From NCBI GenBank assembly GCA_029004185.1, contig JAQUPB010000015.1, forward strand, positions 1 to 32,723: a stretch of DNA of 32,723 bases, written 5' to 3'. Below are positions 24,591 to 32,723 of the stretch, in pieces. The first letter of the stretch is position 1. Each line of letters begins with the position of its first letter. The notes below the pieces were generated by a model. The model was not told the origin of the DNA, searched no databases, and was given only the letters and a program-made list of their open reading frames with translations. This DNA comes from Bacteroidales bacterium. Lineage in GTDB: Bacteria > Bacteroidota > Bacteroidia > Bacteroidales > JAHJDW01. Made by a program: the position numbers and the translations under genes.

Positions 24591-25622
24591 ATAAAAGTAC
24601 AATTTATCCTTTCCCGAAATGTTTTCTGAAATTAAATCTCCTTTTATTTCCGGCGTCTTAAGTCCTTTTACGAAATTTTTATTTCCAACCAGAATGCAGG
24701 CTTCATCCCATAGGCTTTCTTTAATGAATGATTCAAGAAGAATTTTGCCTCCTTCAACAATTAATGATTGGATGTTTCTTTTAAATAGTTCTTTTATTAT
24801 TTGCCCGGGTACATTTTTTGAAAAATCTAACGGAACGTATTCTGTGTTTTCTTCAGATGATTTGGAAACAGAAGTAAAGACAATAGTAGGAGCAAAGTTG
24901 TCGAAAATATTCAGGTTTTCGGGAAGAACCAGATTCTTGTCAATTACTATTCTTAGCGGATTTTTCCCTTTCCATTCCCGTGTTGTTAATTTCGGATTAT
25001 CATTAATGGCAGTTATTCTTCCAATTATTATTGCCTGCTCTTCCGAACGCCATTTGTGAACTATAACCCTTGTCAACTCATCGTTAATCCATATTGGTGA
25101 ACCGATATTTTGAGGGGTTCTTTTTGCATCCATAAAACCGTCAGAAGTTTGCGCCCACTTTAAGAAAATATATGGTCGTTTTTTTTCGTGAAAAGTAAAA
25201 AATCTTTTATTCAAATCCCTGCATTCATTTTCAAGAATGCCTGTTTTAACATCAACTCCCGATTTAATGAGTTTTTCAATGCCTTTGCAATTTACTTTGG
25301 AACAGCAGTCTGATGTTCCAATAAGTACTTTTGGTATTTTATGTTTCAGAATTAAATCTGTACATGGCGGTGTTTTGCCGAAATGACAACATGGTTCGAG
25401 GTTTACATATAAAGTTGAATTTTTAAGTAAATTTTTATCTTTAACAGAATTTATTGCATTCACTTCGGCATGTGGTTCGCCATATTTCATATGATATCCT
25501 TCACCTATAATATTACCGTTATTTACAATCACACAGCCGACCATCGGATTAGGCGCGACATTGCCGAGTCCGTTTTCGGCAAGCTCAATACACCTTTTAA
25601 TATATTTTTCGTCATCAATCAC
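24570..25622 (-). CDS. ribD: bifunctional riboflavin biosynthesis deaminase/reductase RibD
   Basis: This 350-residue protein has two domains. The N-terminal deaminase binds zinc through His51 (EPHAEVNAI), Cys78 (NLEPCCHFGKTPPC) and Cys87, with Glu53 as the proton shuttle. The C-terminal reductase (from about residue 147) has FLKWAQTSDGFMDAKRTPQ, ITAINDNPKLTTR and LIVEGGKILLESFI. It carries out the second and third steps of riboflavin synthesis from GTP. The start is GTG at 25622: an in-frame TGA lies just upstream, and the next Met is at residue 27, inside the deaminase. Its promoter is so close that the mRNA may be leaderless. The last codons lie within a dispersed repeat. Confidence 0.95.
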   Translation of the reverse strand: MIDDEKYIKRCIELAENGLGNVAPNPMVGCVIVNNGNIIGEGYHMKYGEPHAEVNAINSVKDKNLLKNSTLYVNLEPCCHFGKTPPCTDLILKHKIPKVLIGTSDCCSKVNCKGIEKLIKSGVDVKTGILENECRDLNKRFFTFHEKKRPYIFLKWAQTSDGFMDAKRTPQNIGSPIWINDELTRVIVHKWRSEEQAIIIGRITAINDNPKLTTREWKGKNPLRIVIDKNLVLPENLNIFDNFAPTIVFTSVSKSSEENTEYVPLDFSKNVPGQIIKELFKRNIQSLIVEGGKILLESFIKESLWDEACILVGNKNFVKGLKTPEIKGDLISENISGKDKLYFYKNKFVV

Positions 25623-25626
25623 AAGT

Positions 25627-25655
25627 CAAAATTAATGTTAATTAATTAAATTCAA
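25627..25655 (-). promoter_or_regulatory. candidate promoter of ribD
   Basis: On the minus strand TTG (25655-25653) and TAATTTTG (25634-25627) are 18 bases apart. The -7 box ends only 5 bases before the GTG start, so transcription would begin at or next to the start codon. On the plus strand TATTTTTG at 25660-25667 could be the -7 box of prmC. Confidence 0.45.
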
Positions 25656-25685
25656 TTAGTATTTTTGTTTTTTATTTTTTTAAAG

Positions 25686-26567
25686 ATGAATATTGAAACA
25701 AACAAAATAGGTTCAGTTATAAAATGCTTCAAAGAAGAGTTGAATCCTTTTTATCCTGAAGAGGAAATAAAAAAAATTGTTTGTCTGACTTTCGGATTTT
25801 ATTTTAAATTTTCGCACATTGATTTGATGATAAAGCAGGACGAACGCATGGGCGAATCGGAAATAATAAAAATAAAGAAAGTTCTGAATGCTTTAAAAAA
25901 ATACAAACCAATCCAATATATACTTGGCAAAACTGAATTTTATGGTTTGCAATTTAATATTGATGAAAATGTTCTTATTCCCCGCCCCGAAACGGAAGAA
26001 CTTGTTGATATGATTATAAAGGAAAACAAAAGCAGAAAAGAAAATCTGAAAATTCTTGATGTGGGAACCGGCAGCGGAAATATTGCAATTACTTTGAAAA
26101 AGAATTTACCAAATGCAGAAGTCACTGCAACTGACATTTTAAATAATATACTGAGAATTGCCGAAATAAACGCCGGATTAAATAATGTTGATGTTGGTTT
26201 TCTTTTGATTGATATTTTAGATGAGAAGAATAAATCTGCTTTATCCGGATTTGATATAATTGTCAGCAATCCTCCGTATGTCTGTGAATCGGAGAAAAAA
26301 AATATGCAAAGAAATGTGTTGGATTACGAACCGCACAAAGCATTATTTGTTGATGATAAAAATCCATTGATGTTTTATGAAGAAATTTCTGATTTTGCAA
26401 AAAAGCATTTGCATCCGGAAGGTTTACTTTATTTCGAAATAAATGAACGTTTTGGAGGTGTAATGACTTTGATGCTTGAAAAAAAAGGATTTTGCAATAT
26501 TGAAATTTTTAAGGATATTAACAGCAAAGACAGGTTTGCAAAATGCAAAACGAGAACTGTTTTTTAA
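25686..26567 (+). CDS. prmC: release factor glutamine methyltransferase
   Basis: This 293-residue protein starts at the ATG at 25686. An upstream in-frame TTG at 25665 would add seven mostly Phe and Leu residues and is rejected. A helical N-terminal domain is followed by PIQYILGKTEFYG, LIPRPETEELVD, the SAM motif ILDVGTGSGNIAITL and the catalytic VSNPPYV that holds the substrate glutamine. PrmC (HemK) methylates the GGQ glutamine of release factors 1 and 2. The gene is divergent from ribD (63-base gap) and runs towards the VIT-domain gene, with 14 bases between the two stops and no clear terminator. Confidence 0.95.
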   Translation: MNIETNKIGSVIKCFKEELNPFYPEEEIKKIVCLTFGFYFKFSHIDLMIKQDERMGESEIIKIKKVLNALKKYKPIQYILGKTEFYGLQFNIDENVLIPRPETEELVDMIIKENKSRKENLKILDVGTGSGNIAITLKKNLPNAEVTATDILNNILRIAEINAGLNNVDVGFLLIDILDEKNKSALSGFDIIVSNPPYVCESEKKNMQRNVLDYEPHKALFVDDKNPLMFYEEISDFAKKHLHPEGLLYFEINERFGGVMTLMLEKKGFCNIEIFKDINSKDRFAKCKTRTVF

Positions 26568-26581
26568 CTATGATTAGTTAT

Positions 26582-28696
26582 TTACTGTTTTATCAACTTG
26601 AAATTTTCAATTTTATCTGGTTTCAAAACCATTAAAATATACATTCCTGCCGGTAATGGATTTCCATTTATATTTTTCCCATTCCATTTTACATCCAAAC
26701 GATTCAAGCCTGCAGAAATTTCCGGTACGGAATAATAAACCAATTCACCGGTAATATTATAAACCTTTATTTCTATTATTTCGTTGTTTTTTAAACTTCT
26801 GGAATTGATGCTTATTTTAACTTCATCAACAAAAGGATTAGGATAAACAGTTGTAAGCGAATCCATGTCGTTTTCTTCAACCGATACCAGATTGGTTTCA
26901 TCTTTACAATTGTGACATATAAGATTTGTATCTTCCAGGCATAAGAAAGCAGTATATATTGAAAGAACCCTTTCTGCTAAACTGTTGTAAATAATTTCGT
27001 TTATTATGTCATTTGATTGTTGTTGTGATTCCAGGTTCTTTATAAAACAACCCGTCCACATCTCTTCATTTAGAGAATCACTTGTAATGGGTTCGCTGAT
27101 ATTAATGGTTTTTGAAAACAGTGCTGAATTATATTCCCCGGAGAATTCAGCAATAAAAGGAAAACTCCCTTTATATTTTCCTATTTGCAGTATGGGAGTG
27201 TTAATATAAGCAATATCGGAGGAAGCATTTAAATTATATCGGCTGTAACAAATTCCAGTTGTTAATTTGGTGTACAAATCAAATGATTTTATTGTTCCAC
27301 TCAGGTATTTAAAGGAGAGATTAATTATTTCCGAAAGAGAGTACCCGTCTCTTATTCTTTGAAATGAACCACCTGTGATTCTTGATAAATTTAAATAAAA
27401 ATATTCGTTGCCATAATAATAAGTGCTTCCGATATAATAGTATGCAAAACTCTGATCTTGAAAGTCGGCAATATGAATCGGAATAGAAGGATTCATTAAT
27501 TTCAGAATGTCATTAATTAAAGTATTTGCATTCTGGTATTCTCCAAATTGATCTGAACTTGATATTAAAACAATTTCGCCATTGTTGTCGTTGTTTTTAA
27601 TAAAATCAATTCCGTTGGACAACAACGAAGTCAGATTACTGTAGCTTGATAAAGGATTTGTTAAAGCGTTAAAAGTATTTTCAATAGTCAGTGAATCTGC
27701 AGGCAGCCAGTAGTTGCTTACTCTATAAATTGATAAATTTGAAAATATAAGGTTGAAAGAATCTTTTGATGATAAATTTTCTATCATTTCATTTTTTGTT
27801 TTTAACAGCAGTTCCGAAACGCTTATTGTTGTGTTTGACGCATCATAATCAAATAAAACAGCTACTTTGTGATGAGCTGTTGAATCCACAAAGGGTGATG
27901 GTAACAAAGCCAATTGATATATTCCTTCATTTCCTCCTGTTGAATATTTTGATAAATAATAACCGTTTTTCAGAGGAGTATTAAAAGATATTTTAAGTTT
28001 GCTGTTATAATAGCTGCTTGAAATTTCAGTTGTTAAATAATCACCAAAAACGGTGTCTGTCTTTGCCTGAAAATTTAATTCTGTTACATCTTTTATTGAC
28101 GGCACATTCCACAAAGAATCAGTCCATGTAAACAAATGTAATTTTGGAAGTTCATTTAGTGAAGTAGTTAATAATTCCAAAGGTAAGCTTGCTGCAACTT
28201 TTTCTTTGCTCCATTCGGCAGGCATCAGAAAAGTAATTTTTACCTTTCTAGTTTGATTGCCCATCATAGGAAAAACTTTCAATTGGTATTGTGTGCTGCT
28301 TTGTTTAGTTAATATTGACGGGTCTACTCTTCTTTTTACATTGTTTTCGTATATTAATGAAGCAGTCCATTTATCAAGAATCTTAGCACGTATAATATCA
28401 TTGCCAACCCAAAGCCATGAATCATATACTATGGCATTTTCAGGCAAATTGAAATTGAATGTTATTTCAAGAGAATCATTGGCCGTGTAATATGTTCCTC
28501 TTGCCGAAAAGGTAAGATACAAACCGTATTCCATATAAATACCTTTTGGCTTTACAGATAGAACAGCTTCTTCAATCGTTCCCTGATATGTGCTCCATGA
28601 GTTACGTGGATCTCCTACACGAAGACTATTATAACCGAAAGAGTTTTTTGAGAGTAGCAGCGATAAGAAAATCAGAATTAAAAGATATTTTTTCAT
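26582..28696 (-). CDS. exported VIT/VWA-like protein with type IX sorting tail
   Basis: This 704-residue protein has a signal peptide (LLILIFLSLLLSKNSFGYNS). The region of about residues 45-170 resembles a VIT domain (YDSWLWVGNDIIRAKILDKW, then SLIYENNVKRRVDPSILT and LKVFPMMGNQTRKVKITFLM). A VWA-like fold follows (VAVLFDYDASNTTIS, DSFNLIFSNLSIYRVSN). The metal site there is degenerate: DYDAS replaces the usual DxSGS. The last roughly 85 residues (TVYPNPFVDEVKISINSRSL; VYNITGELVYYS; GNPLPAGMYILMVL) are a type IX secretion sorting domain. The protein is thus likely moved to the cell surface. Such proteins may act in adhesion. It is monocistronic. Confidence 0.82.
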   Translation of the reverse strand: MKKYLLILIFLSLLLSKNSFGYNSLRVGDPRNSWSTYQGTIEEAVLSVKPKGIYMEYGLYLTFSARGTYYTANDSLEITFNFNLPENAIVYDSWLWVGNDIIRAKILDKWTASLIYENNVKRRVDPSILTKQSSTQYQLKVFPMMGNQTRKVKITFLMPAEWSKEKVAASLPLELLTTSLNELPKLHLFTWTDSLWNVPSIKDVTELNFQAKTDTVFGDYLTTEISSSYYNSKLKISFNTPLKNGYYLSKYSTGGNEGIYQLALLPSPFVDSTAHHKVAVLFDYDASNTTISVSELLLKTKNEMIENLSSKDSFNLIFSNLSIYRVSNYWLPADSLTIENTFNALTNPLSSYSNLTSLLSNGIDFIKNNDNNGEIVLISSSDQFGEYQNANTLINDILKLMNPSIPIHIADFQDQSFAYYYIGSTYYYGNEYFYLNLSRITGGSFQRIRDGYSLSEIINLSFKYLSGTIKSFDLYTKLTTGICYSRYNLNASSDIAYINTPILQIGKYKGSFPFIAEFSGEYNSALFSKTINISEPITSDSLNEEMWTGCFIKNLESQQQSNDIINEIIYNSLAERVLSIYTAFLCLEDTNLICHNCKDETNLVSVEENDMDSLTTVYPNPFVDEVKISINSRSLKNNEIIEIKVYNITGELVYYSVPEISAGLNRLDVKWNGKNINGNPLPAGMYILMVLKPDKIENFKLIKQ

Positions 28697-28776
28697 AAAA
28701 TGATTTTAGGTTTTGGGAGAAATTAATAAATCAAAATTATTGACAAATTTATGTTTATTTTGCGAATAATTTTAAA

Positions 28777-29409
28777 ATGTTAGAATTATTTTCCTCTATG
28801 ACAATTTTCATAATTATAATTACAGTTATTGTTTCAATAACTGCTTTTCAGAATAAAGAGCTGTTTTATAAATTTTCTTTCAGCCCGTATTCTGTTATTC
28901 ACCAGAAACAATGGTACCGAACATTTTCTCATGCTCTGATTCATGCTGACTGGGTTCATTTATTAATAAATATGTTTGTTTTGTATTCTTTCGGAAAAGC
29001 CGATGAACATTATTTTCAGTCAGAATTCGGAAACAGGTATTTATTTTATTATTTCCTGCTGTACGCAGGAGCTGTTTTCTTTTCGGTTTTAGTTTCACTT
29101 GTAAAACACAAAAACGATTATAATTACAATTCGGTAGGTGCGTCGGGAGCAGTATCTGCAGTTATTTTCTCATGTATTCTGTTTAATCCGTGGAGTGGAG
29201 TATATTTAATGTTTATACCAATTGAAATTCCGGGATTTATTTTCGGAATATTTTACCTCATCTATTCGGTATATATGGCAAAAAAGGGCAAAGATAACAT
29301 CGGACATGATGCTCATTTTGCAGGTGCCATCTTTGGTTTTATTTTCCCTGTTATTCTAAACCCAAACTTATTCTTGACCTTTATTAACCAAATAATTTAT
29401 TTTCTTTAA
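28777..29409 (+). CDS. rhomboid-family intramembrane serine protease
   Basis: This 210-residue protein has six hydrophobic segments and the rhomboid motifs. HADWVHLLINMFVLYSFG (residues 56-73) contains the conserved His and Asn. VGASGAVSAV places the catalytic Ser123 in GxSG, and HDAHFAGAIFGF holds the catalytic His180. It should cut membrane proteins within the bilayer. The first ATG (28777) directly precedes the first membrane helix. It is divergent from the VIT-domain gene (80-base gap) and 74 bases upstream of a barrel protein on the same strand. Confidence 0.92.
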   Translation: MLELFSSMTIFIIIITVIVSITAFQNKELFYKFSFSPYSVIHQKQWYRTFSHALIHADWVHLLINMFVLYSFGKADEHYFQSEFGNRYLFYYFLLYAGAVFFSVLVSLVKHKNDYNYNSVGASGAVSAVIFSCILFNPWSGVYLMFIPIEIPGFIFGIFYLIYSVYMAKKGKDNIGHDAHFAGAIFGFIFPVILNPNLFLTFINQIIYFL

Positions 29410-29454
29410 AAGAATTGTATATGTTGAGTGTAACATTATTAGATAAATAACGTA

Positions 29455-29462
29455 TATATTTG
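29455..29462 (+). promoter_or_regulatory. -7 promoter box before the barrel protein gene
   Basis: TATATTTG fits TAnnTTTG and lies 21 bases before the ATG at 29484. No TTG is found at the right distance upstream, so only the -7 half is supported. Confidence 0.5.
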
Positions 29463-29483
29463 AAAATCTAAAAATAAAAATAT

Positions 29484-30236
29484 ATGAAAAAGGTCATTTT
29501 AAGTGCAATAATTTTATTTGCTGCAACAAAATTATTTTGTCAGGTGCAAACCCAGACAATAAGTTTTTATAATATGAGCGACAGGTGGAGTGTATGTCTT
29601 AGTGCAGGTTCTGTTATTTTTTATGGAGATATACGTGATTATGACCATACTCCATTTTGGAAGAACCAAATGGAAGATAAATGGGGTTGGGGCTTTAGGA
29701 TTAAAAAGCAGTTTACTCCGGTGTTTGCATTCAGTTTGAATTTTGTCGGCGGAAAATTTGCCGGAAAACGCGAAATAAATAATGAGTATTTCAAAGCAAG
29801 TATGTTTGCCTATGACTTTGGAGTTAAACTTGACATAATTCCTATCATTACCAGAAAAGATACAAATAAATTTTCTTTATATGGCACTCTGGCAATGGGT
29901 TTGATTGATATCCGTACTATAAAAAGAGATCTGAACAATAATTATCTATATGCATATGGCTATGACGAAAGTGGTGAAAAACTGGGAAATGCCACAACCG
30001 AAATGACAATTCCTATCGGACTTGGTATAGGTTACAAAATTGGAAAAAGATTTGGAATAAACCTGGAGTTCAAACTATATAATATTGGCTCCGATAAACT
30101 TGATGCAACCCTCAGTAATGTTAATGATAAAATAAGTTATGCATCTTTAGGATTGGTATACAGATTTGCAGTTGTAAACACACAAAGAACAAAACCTGAA
30201 ACAACCCCGGAACGTCCTTCAAACTTTTTGTTTTAG
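29484..30236 (+). CDS. predicted outer-membrane beta-barrel protein
   Basis: This 250-residue protein has a signal peptide (VILSAIILFAATKLFCQVQT). Alternating hydrophobic strands ending in aromatic residues follow: WSVCLSAGSVIFYGDI, WGWGFRIKKQFTPVFAFSLN, AYDFGVKLDII, FSLYGTLAMGLIDI, IPIGLGIGYKIGKRFGINLE and ISYASLGLVYRFA. This suits an eight- to ten-strand barrel like the OmpA-type or PorT-like proteins of Bacteroidota, but there is no OmpA C-terminal domain. The extra C-terminal TKPETTPERPSNFLF tail is Pro-rich, and a final Phe fits barrel assembly. Its stop is TAG. Function is unknown. Confidence 0.72.
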   Translation: MKKVILSAIILFAATKLFCQVQTQTISFYNMSDRWSVCLSAGSVIFYGDIRDYDHTPFWKNQMEDKWGWGFRIKKQFTPVFAFSLNFVGGKFAGKREINNEYFKASMFAYDFGVKLDIIPIITRKDTNKFSLYGTLAMGLIDIRTIKRDLNNNYLYAYGYDESGEKLGNATTEMTIPIGLGIGYKIGKRFGINLEFKLYNIGSDKLDATLSNVNDKISYASLGLVYRFAVVNTQRTKPETTPERPSNFLF

Positions 30237-30267
30237 AAATATATTGTACGTAAAATGAATTATGTTG

Positions 30268-30295
30268 TTGCTGTTGTATAATACTACAACAACAG
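30268..30295. repeat. hairpin after the barrel protein gene
   Basis: TGTTGTA-TAATAC-TACAACA is a perfect 7-base-pair stem 35 bases past the TAG stop, and it extends on both sides with one mismatch. No strong T run follows, so it is at best a partial terminator. Confidence 0.4.
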
Positions 30296-30360
30296 AAAAC
30301 ATACAATAAATCTTTGTAAATAATTGAAAAAAATATAAGAAATGAATTTTATCAAACACG

Positions 30361-30837
30361 ATGGAATTTAGTAGGACTTTTTTTTCAAGAAATAAGCAAA
30401 TCGGAATGACACTTATAATAGTAGCGGCTGTTATTACCGTGACGCTTGTACTTAATGCATTCAAAATAGGTGATGTCGGAGTCAGAACTTTGCAATGGAT
30501 TTTACTTGCAGCATGTCTGATATTGATAGTATTTGAATTTTTAACTCCATTCGCAAAAATAACCGCTAATTATATTATCATCAGTGAGTATACTTTTTTT
30601 ATTAAAAAGATTTTATTTCATAATATCAGGAGAGTAAAAGTATTAAACAAGAGAAGAATGCTTGCTGTTTTTACTATGGAAGAAAAAAAATATATTATTA
30701 ATCTGAAAGCAATAAATTATAAAGATAAAGAAGAATTTATAAAATTACTTGAGGATATTGTAAGGGAAAATTTAAAACTGAAATCAGAGAAAACCAACCG
30801 GCTCAGGAACGAAAGCTATAATATTGTTTTGAATTAG
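30361..30837 (+). CDS. small two-helix membrane protein of unknown function
   Basis: This 158-residue protein has two membrane helices (about residues 15-32, MTLIIVAAVITVTLVL, and 46-60, WILLAACLILIVFEF). A cytoplasmic-looking C-terminal region of short strands and a basic helix follows: ITANYIIISEYTFFIKKILF, NIRRVKVLNKRRMLAVFTM and KEEFIKLLEDIV. The layout recalls small bacterial PH-like (DUF304) membrane proteins, but I do not recognise a specific family. It starts at an ATG 124 bases after the barrel protein stop and ends with TAG. Confidence 0.7.
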   Translation: MEFSRTFFSRNKQIGMTLIIVAAVITVTLVLNAFKIGDVGVRTLQWILLAACLILIVFEFLTPFAKITANYIIISEYTFFIKKILFHNIRRVKVLNKRRMLAVFTMEEKKYIINLKAINYKDKEEFIKLLEDIVRENLKLKSEKTNRLRNESYNIVLN

Positions 30838-30866
30838 TCAATAGTCATTGGTCGTTAAAATAAAGA

Positions 30867-30911
30867 GTTTGTTGTTTGTTGTTTCTCTTTTTTTAACTAC
30901 AAACCACAAAC
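30867..30911. repeat. inverted GTTTGT/ACAAAC repeat between convergent genes
   Basis: The left arm GTTTGTTGTTTGTTGTT (from 30867) pairs with the right arm AACTACAAACCACAAAC (30895-30911) at 15 of 17 positions around a T-rich loop. It lies between the two stop codons of the convergent membrane-protein gene and ftcD, so it may end both transcripts. It uses the same arms as the 24391-24566 element. Confidence 0.65.
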
Positions 30912-30935
30912 CTTTTAAACGACAAACTTATTTTA
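30896..30935. repeat. 40-base repeat copy overlapping the ftcD stop
   Basis: This is the second copy of the repeat at 24551-24590 (36 of 40 bases identical). Here the ACAAACTTA part supplies the TTA stop of ftcD (30928-30930), whereas in ribD the stop lies in the preceding TTTTAAAC. Confidence 0.75.
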
Positions 30936-32613
30936 TTTTACTGTTAACAATTTCCAGAATTTCCTTTTCAAGTGCAATCGTTTTTTTCTCTATTTCCTGA
31001 CCTTTCTGAATTTTTTCCTTTACAAAATCGGGGTCATTTAAACCTGATGCATTTATTTTTACATTTAAAAAAGCACCCATCACAGCAGAACGTGCACACA
31101 AAGCACCAACTCCTGCATCGCTTACGGAATTCGGGTTTCCTTTTTCGGCCATTACTTTAATGATTTCCATTGACTCATAAGCAGCTTCCATGACTTTAAA
31201 AGGTATTTCTATTGCATATTTTGTTGCTGCATTTACAGCTTCTGTTCTTAGTTTCTTTTCTGCATCAGTAGATTTAGGAAGTTTAAACGAATCCATTATT
31301 TTGTTAAATGCATTTGTGTCTTCATCAACAAGAAATAAAAGTTTGTCTTTTATGACCTGCCCTTTTTCGGCCCAATCTGAAAACTCTTCCCACCTTTCGT
31401 CCCATCCTGCTTTATGAGATGACAAATTTGCAACCATTGTTCCCAGTGAAATACCAAGTGCACCGATGTACGCCGAAATTGAACCACCTCCGGGTGCAGG
31501 CGATTCGGAAGCAGTTTCATTTGCAAATCCCTTGCATGTGAAATCAATTAATTTCATTTTTGAATTGTTTTCAAGTAAATATTCTATTATTTTTTCTTTC
31601 GGATTGAATGGCTTCAGGTCATCAAGTCCGAGCGATTTTACCGCAATCTTTATTATTTCTTCTTCGGAAATGCCAACTGAACGTTGTTGCTTTTTCAGAA
31701 AATATTTTCCTGCATCGAGCATTGCTTTCAAAGGTATTAATCCTACAAGTTCCGAACCGGTAACTCTTATGCCTCTCTCCTGTGCTTTTTTGGAAGCTTC
31801 CTCAAAAGCAACATGCACGGGAGTTATATTTATGTTTGTGAGATTTATCGATATCTGGGCTATGCCATATTCTTCAATGTACCATCCGATTGCTTTTACC
31901 GCTTTGAGTGTACCTGGAATATTTACTGTTTCACCTTTTTCATTTTTAACAATCTTGCCGGTTACCTGATTGCCTTCTCTTTTGGGACGCCCTTTTTCTC
32001 TTATGTCAAAGGCAATTGCATTTGCCCTTCGCACTGAAGTTGAATTCAGGTTTACGTTATAAGCTACTAAAAAGTCTCTTGCTCCCACAGCTGTTGCTCC
32101 TGCCGTTGCATTAAATTTTGCAGGACCAAAATCAGGTTTCCACTTCGGATCGGATAGTTTTTTCTGAAGTCCTTCGTACTCTCCGGCACGGCAATTGGCA
32201 AGGTTTCTTCTTTCCTCAGTAAGGGCGGCATTCTCATAACAATAAACAGGAATGGAAAGTTCTTTCCCTATTCTTTCGGCAAGCTTACGCGCGAATTTGG
32301 AGGTTTCTTCCATGGTAATTCCTGCAATAGGAATAAGAGGGCATACATCAGTAGCTCCCATTCGCGGATGTTCTCCTTTATGATTTCTCATATCAATAAT
32401 TTCTGATGCCTTTTTCACAGCCAGAAATGCGGCTTCAATAACGGCTTCGGGTTCGCCTACAAACGTTACAACAGTTCTGTTTGTTGCTTTTCCGGGATCG
32501 ACATCAAGTAATCTTGCTCCTTCAACAGATTCTATCTGGTCGGTTATTTGCTTGATTACATTCATGTTACATCCTTCGCTGAAATTCGGAACACATTCGA
32601 TTAACTTTTTCAT
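30928..32613 (-). CDS. ftcD: fused glutamate formiminotransferase / formimino-THF cyclodeaminase
   Basis: This 561-residue protein has two domains. The N-terminal formiminotransferase (about residues 1-300) starts MKKLIECVPNFSEGCNMNVI and carries His82 in MRNHKGEHPRMGATDVCPLI, the position of the catalytic His in mammalian FTCD, plus FGPAKFNATAGATAVGARDF. After a linker (about 300-355) comes the cyclodeaminase, with SPAPGGGSISAYIGALG (371-387) and NVKINASGLNDPDFV. It moves the formimino group of formiminoglutamate to tetrahydrofolate and then releases ammonia to give methenyl-THF, ending histidine breakdown. hutI lies just upstream (39-base gap), so the two likely form one operon. The length suits the fused type. 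Confidence 0.96.
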   Translation of the reverse strand: MKKLIECVPNFSEGCNMNVIKQITDQIESVEGARLLDVDPGKATNRTVVTFVGEPEAVIEAAFLAVKKASEIIDMRNHKGEHPRMGATDVCPLIPIAGITMEETSKFARKLAERIGKELSIPVYCYENAALTEERRNLANCRAGEYEGLQKKLSDPKWKPDFGPAKFNATAGATAVGARDFLVAYNVNLNSTSVRRANAIAFDIREKGRPKREGNQVTGKIVKNEKGETVNIPGTLKAVKAIGWYIEEYGIAQISINLTNINITPVHVAFEEASKKAQERGIRVTGSELVGLIPLKAMLDAGKYFLKKQQRSVGISEEEIIKIAVKSLGLDDLKPFNPKEKIIEYLLENNSKMKLIDFTCKGFANETASESPAPGGGSISAYIGALGISLGTMVANLSSHKAGWDERWEEFSDWAEKGQVIKDKLLFLVDEDTNAFNKIMDSFKLPKSTDAEKKLRTEAVNAATKYAIEIPFKVMEAAYESMEIIKVMAEKGNPNSVSDAGVGALCARSAVMGAFLNVKINASGLNDPDFVKEKIQKGQEIEKKTIALEKEILEIVNSKIK

Positions 32614-32652
32614 AAAATTATGATATTAAAATTTGCGCAAAATTAAATTGAA

Positions 32653-32723
32653 TTATTGAATTTTCCCATTTAAAATTACCGTTTCAACTTTATTGCTTCC
32701 GAAAGAATAAGGAAGATATTGAT
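32653..32723 (-). CDS. hutI: imidazolonepropionase, C-terminal fragment (gene cut by window edge)
   Basis: The last 22 codons of a minus-strand gene are visible, ending YLPYSFGSNKVETVILNGKI plus one residue and TAA. This matches the C-terminal strand of HutI-type amidohydrolases (YxFGxNxVxxVIxxGxI). HutI opens the imidazolone ring to give formiminoglutamate, the substrate of the FtcD next to it. The start lies beyond the window edge. The fragment is short, so the call leans on the neighbour. Confidence 0.65.
   Translation of the reverse strand, partial: QYLPYSFGSNKVETVILNGKIQ

Noticed and set aside
30121..30464. Minus-strand reading frames over the barrel and small membrane protein genes
   Set aside because: They overlap supported plus-strand genes, have no family motifs and lack promoters; they are shadows.

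Overview
The window is an AT-rich stretch of a Bacteroidota chromosome, most likely a free-living or environmental member of the Bacteroidales or a relative. The signs are a type IX secretion tail on one exported protein, promoters of the Bacteroidota form (TTG, about 19 bases, TAnnTTTG), a Bacteroidota-like DnaA, short weakly ribosome-binding leaders and almost exclusive TAA stops. Species cannot be read from the sequence alone.

Region 1 (138-19216, all on the minus strand) is a surface polysaccharide (O-antigen, capsule or exopolysaccharide) locus of 19 genes, most of them separated by 0-40 bases or overlapping. In transcription order it holds an NAD synthase, a WbpP-like UDP-GlcNAc 4-epimerase broken by one in-frame TAG, a GT4 glycosyltransferase, a perosamine-synthetase-like aminotransferase, a Wzx flippase, an FkbM-type methyltransferase, a type-11-like methyltransferase, a second GT4, a Wzy-like polymerase, a GT2, a second FkbM-type protein, a GT10 (fucosyltransferase-like) enzyme, another methyltransferase-like protein and an HPr-kinase-like P-loop protein. 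After a 119-base gap with its own promoter comes a tight block of GalE, HddA-like kinase, HddC-like nucleotidyltransferase and GmhA-like isomerase. A last methyltransferase lies apart. Together these make nucleotide sugars (a GDP-heptose, UDP-galactose or UDP-GalNAc and an amino sugar), assemble and decorate a repeat unit, flip it and polymerise it.

Region 2 (19217-25622, minus strand) is a run of single genes: a secreted seven-repeat beta-propeller protein with a clear promoter and terminator, dnaA, a YigZ-family protein, an EamA transporter with a tetranucleotide repeat directly before its start, and ribD.

Region 3 (25686-30837) has prmC (plus), an exported VIT/VWA-like protein with a type IX sorting tail (minus), then a plus-strand rhomboid protease, a predicted outer-membrane barrel protein and a small membrane protein. 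Region 4 (30928-32723, minus) is histidine breakdown: a fused formiminotransferase-cyclodeaminase and the last 22 codons of hutI.

The most notable non-coding signals are a 67-base three-stem inverted repeat upstream of nadE, a family of ACTACAAAC-type repeats lying at the stop codons of three different minus-strand genes and forming inverted pairs, and an (AAAG)5 tract before the EamA gene. I did not find a wholly new multi-gene defence or mobile system. The candidates for new biology are the HPr-kinase-like protein with its paired methyltransferase-like gene inside the glycan locus, and the repeat family.
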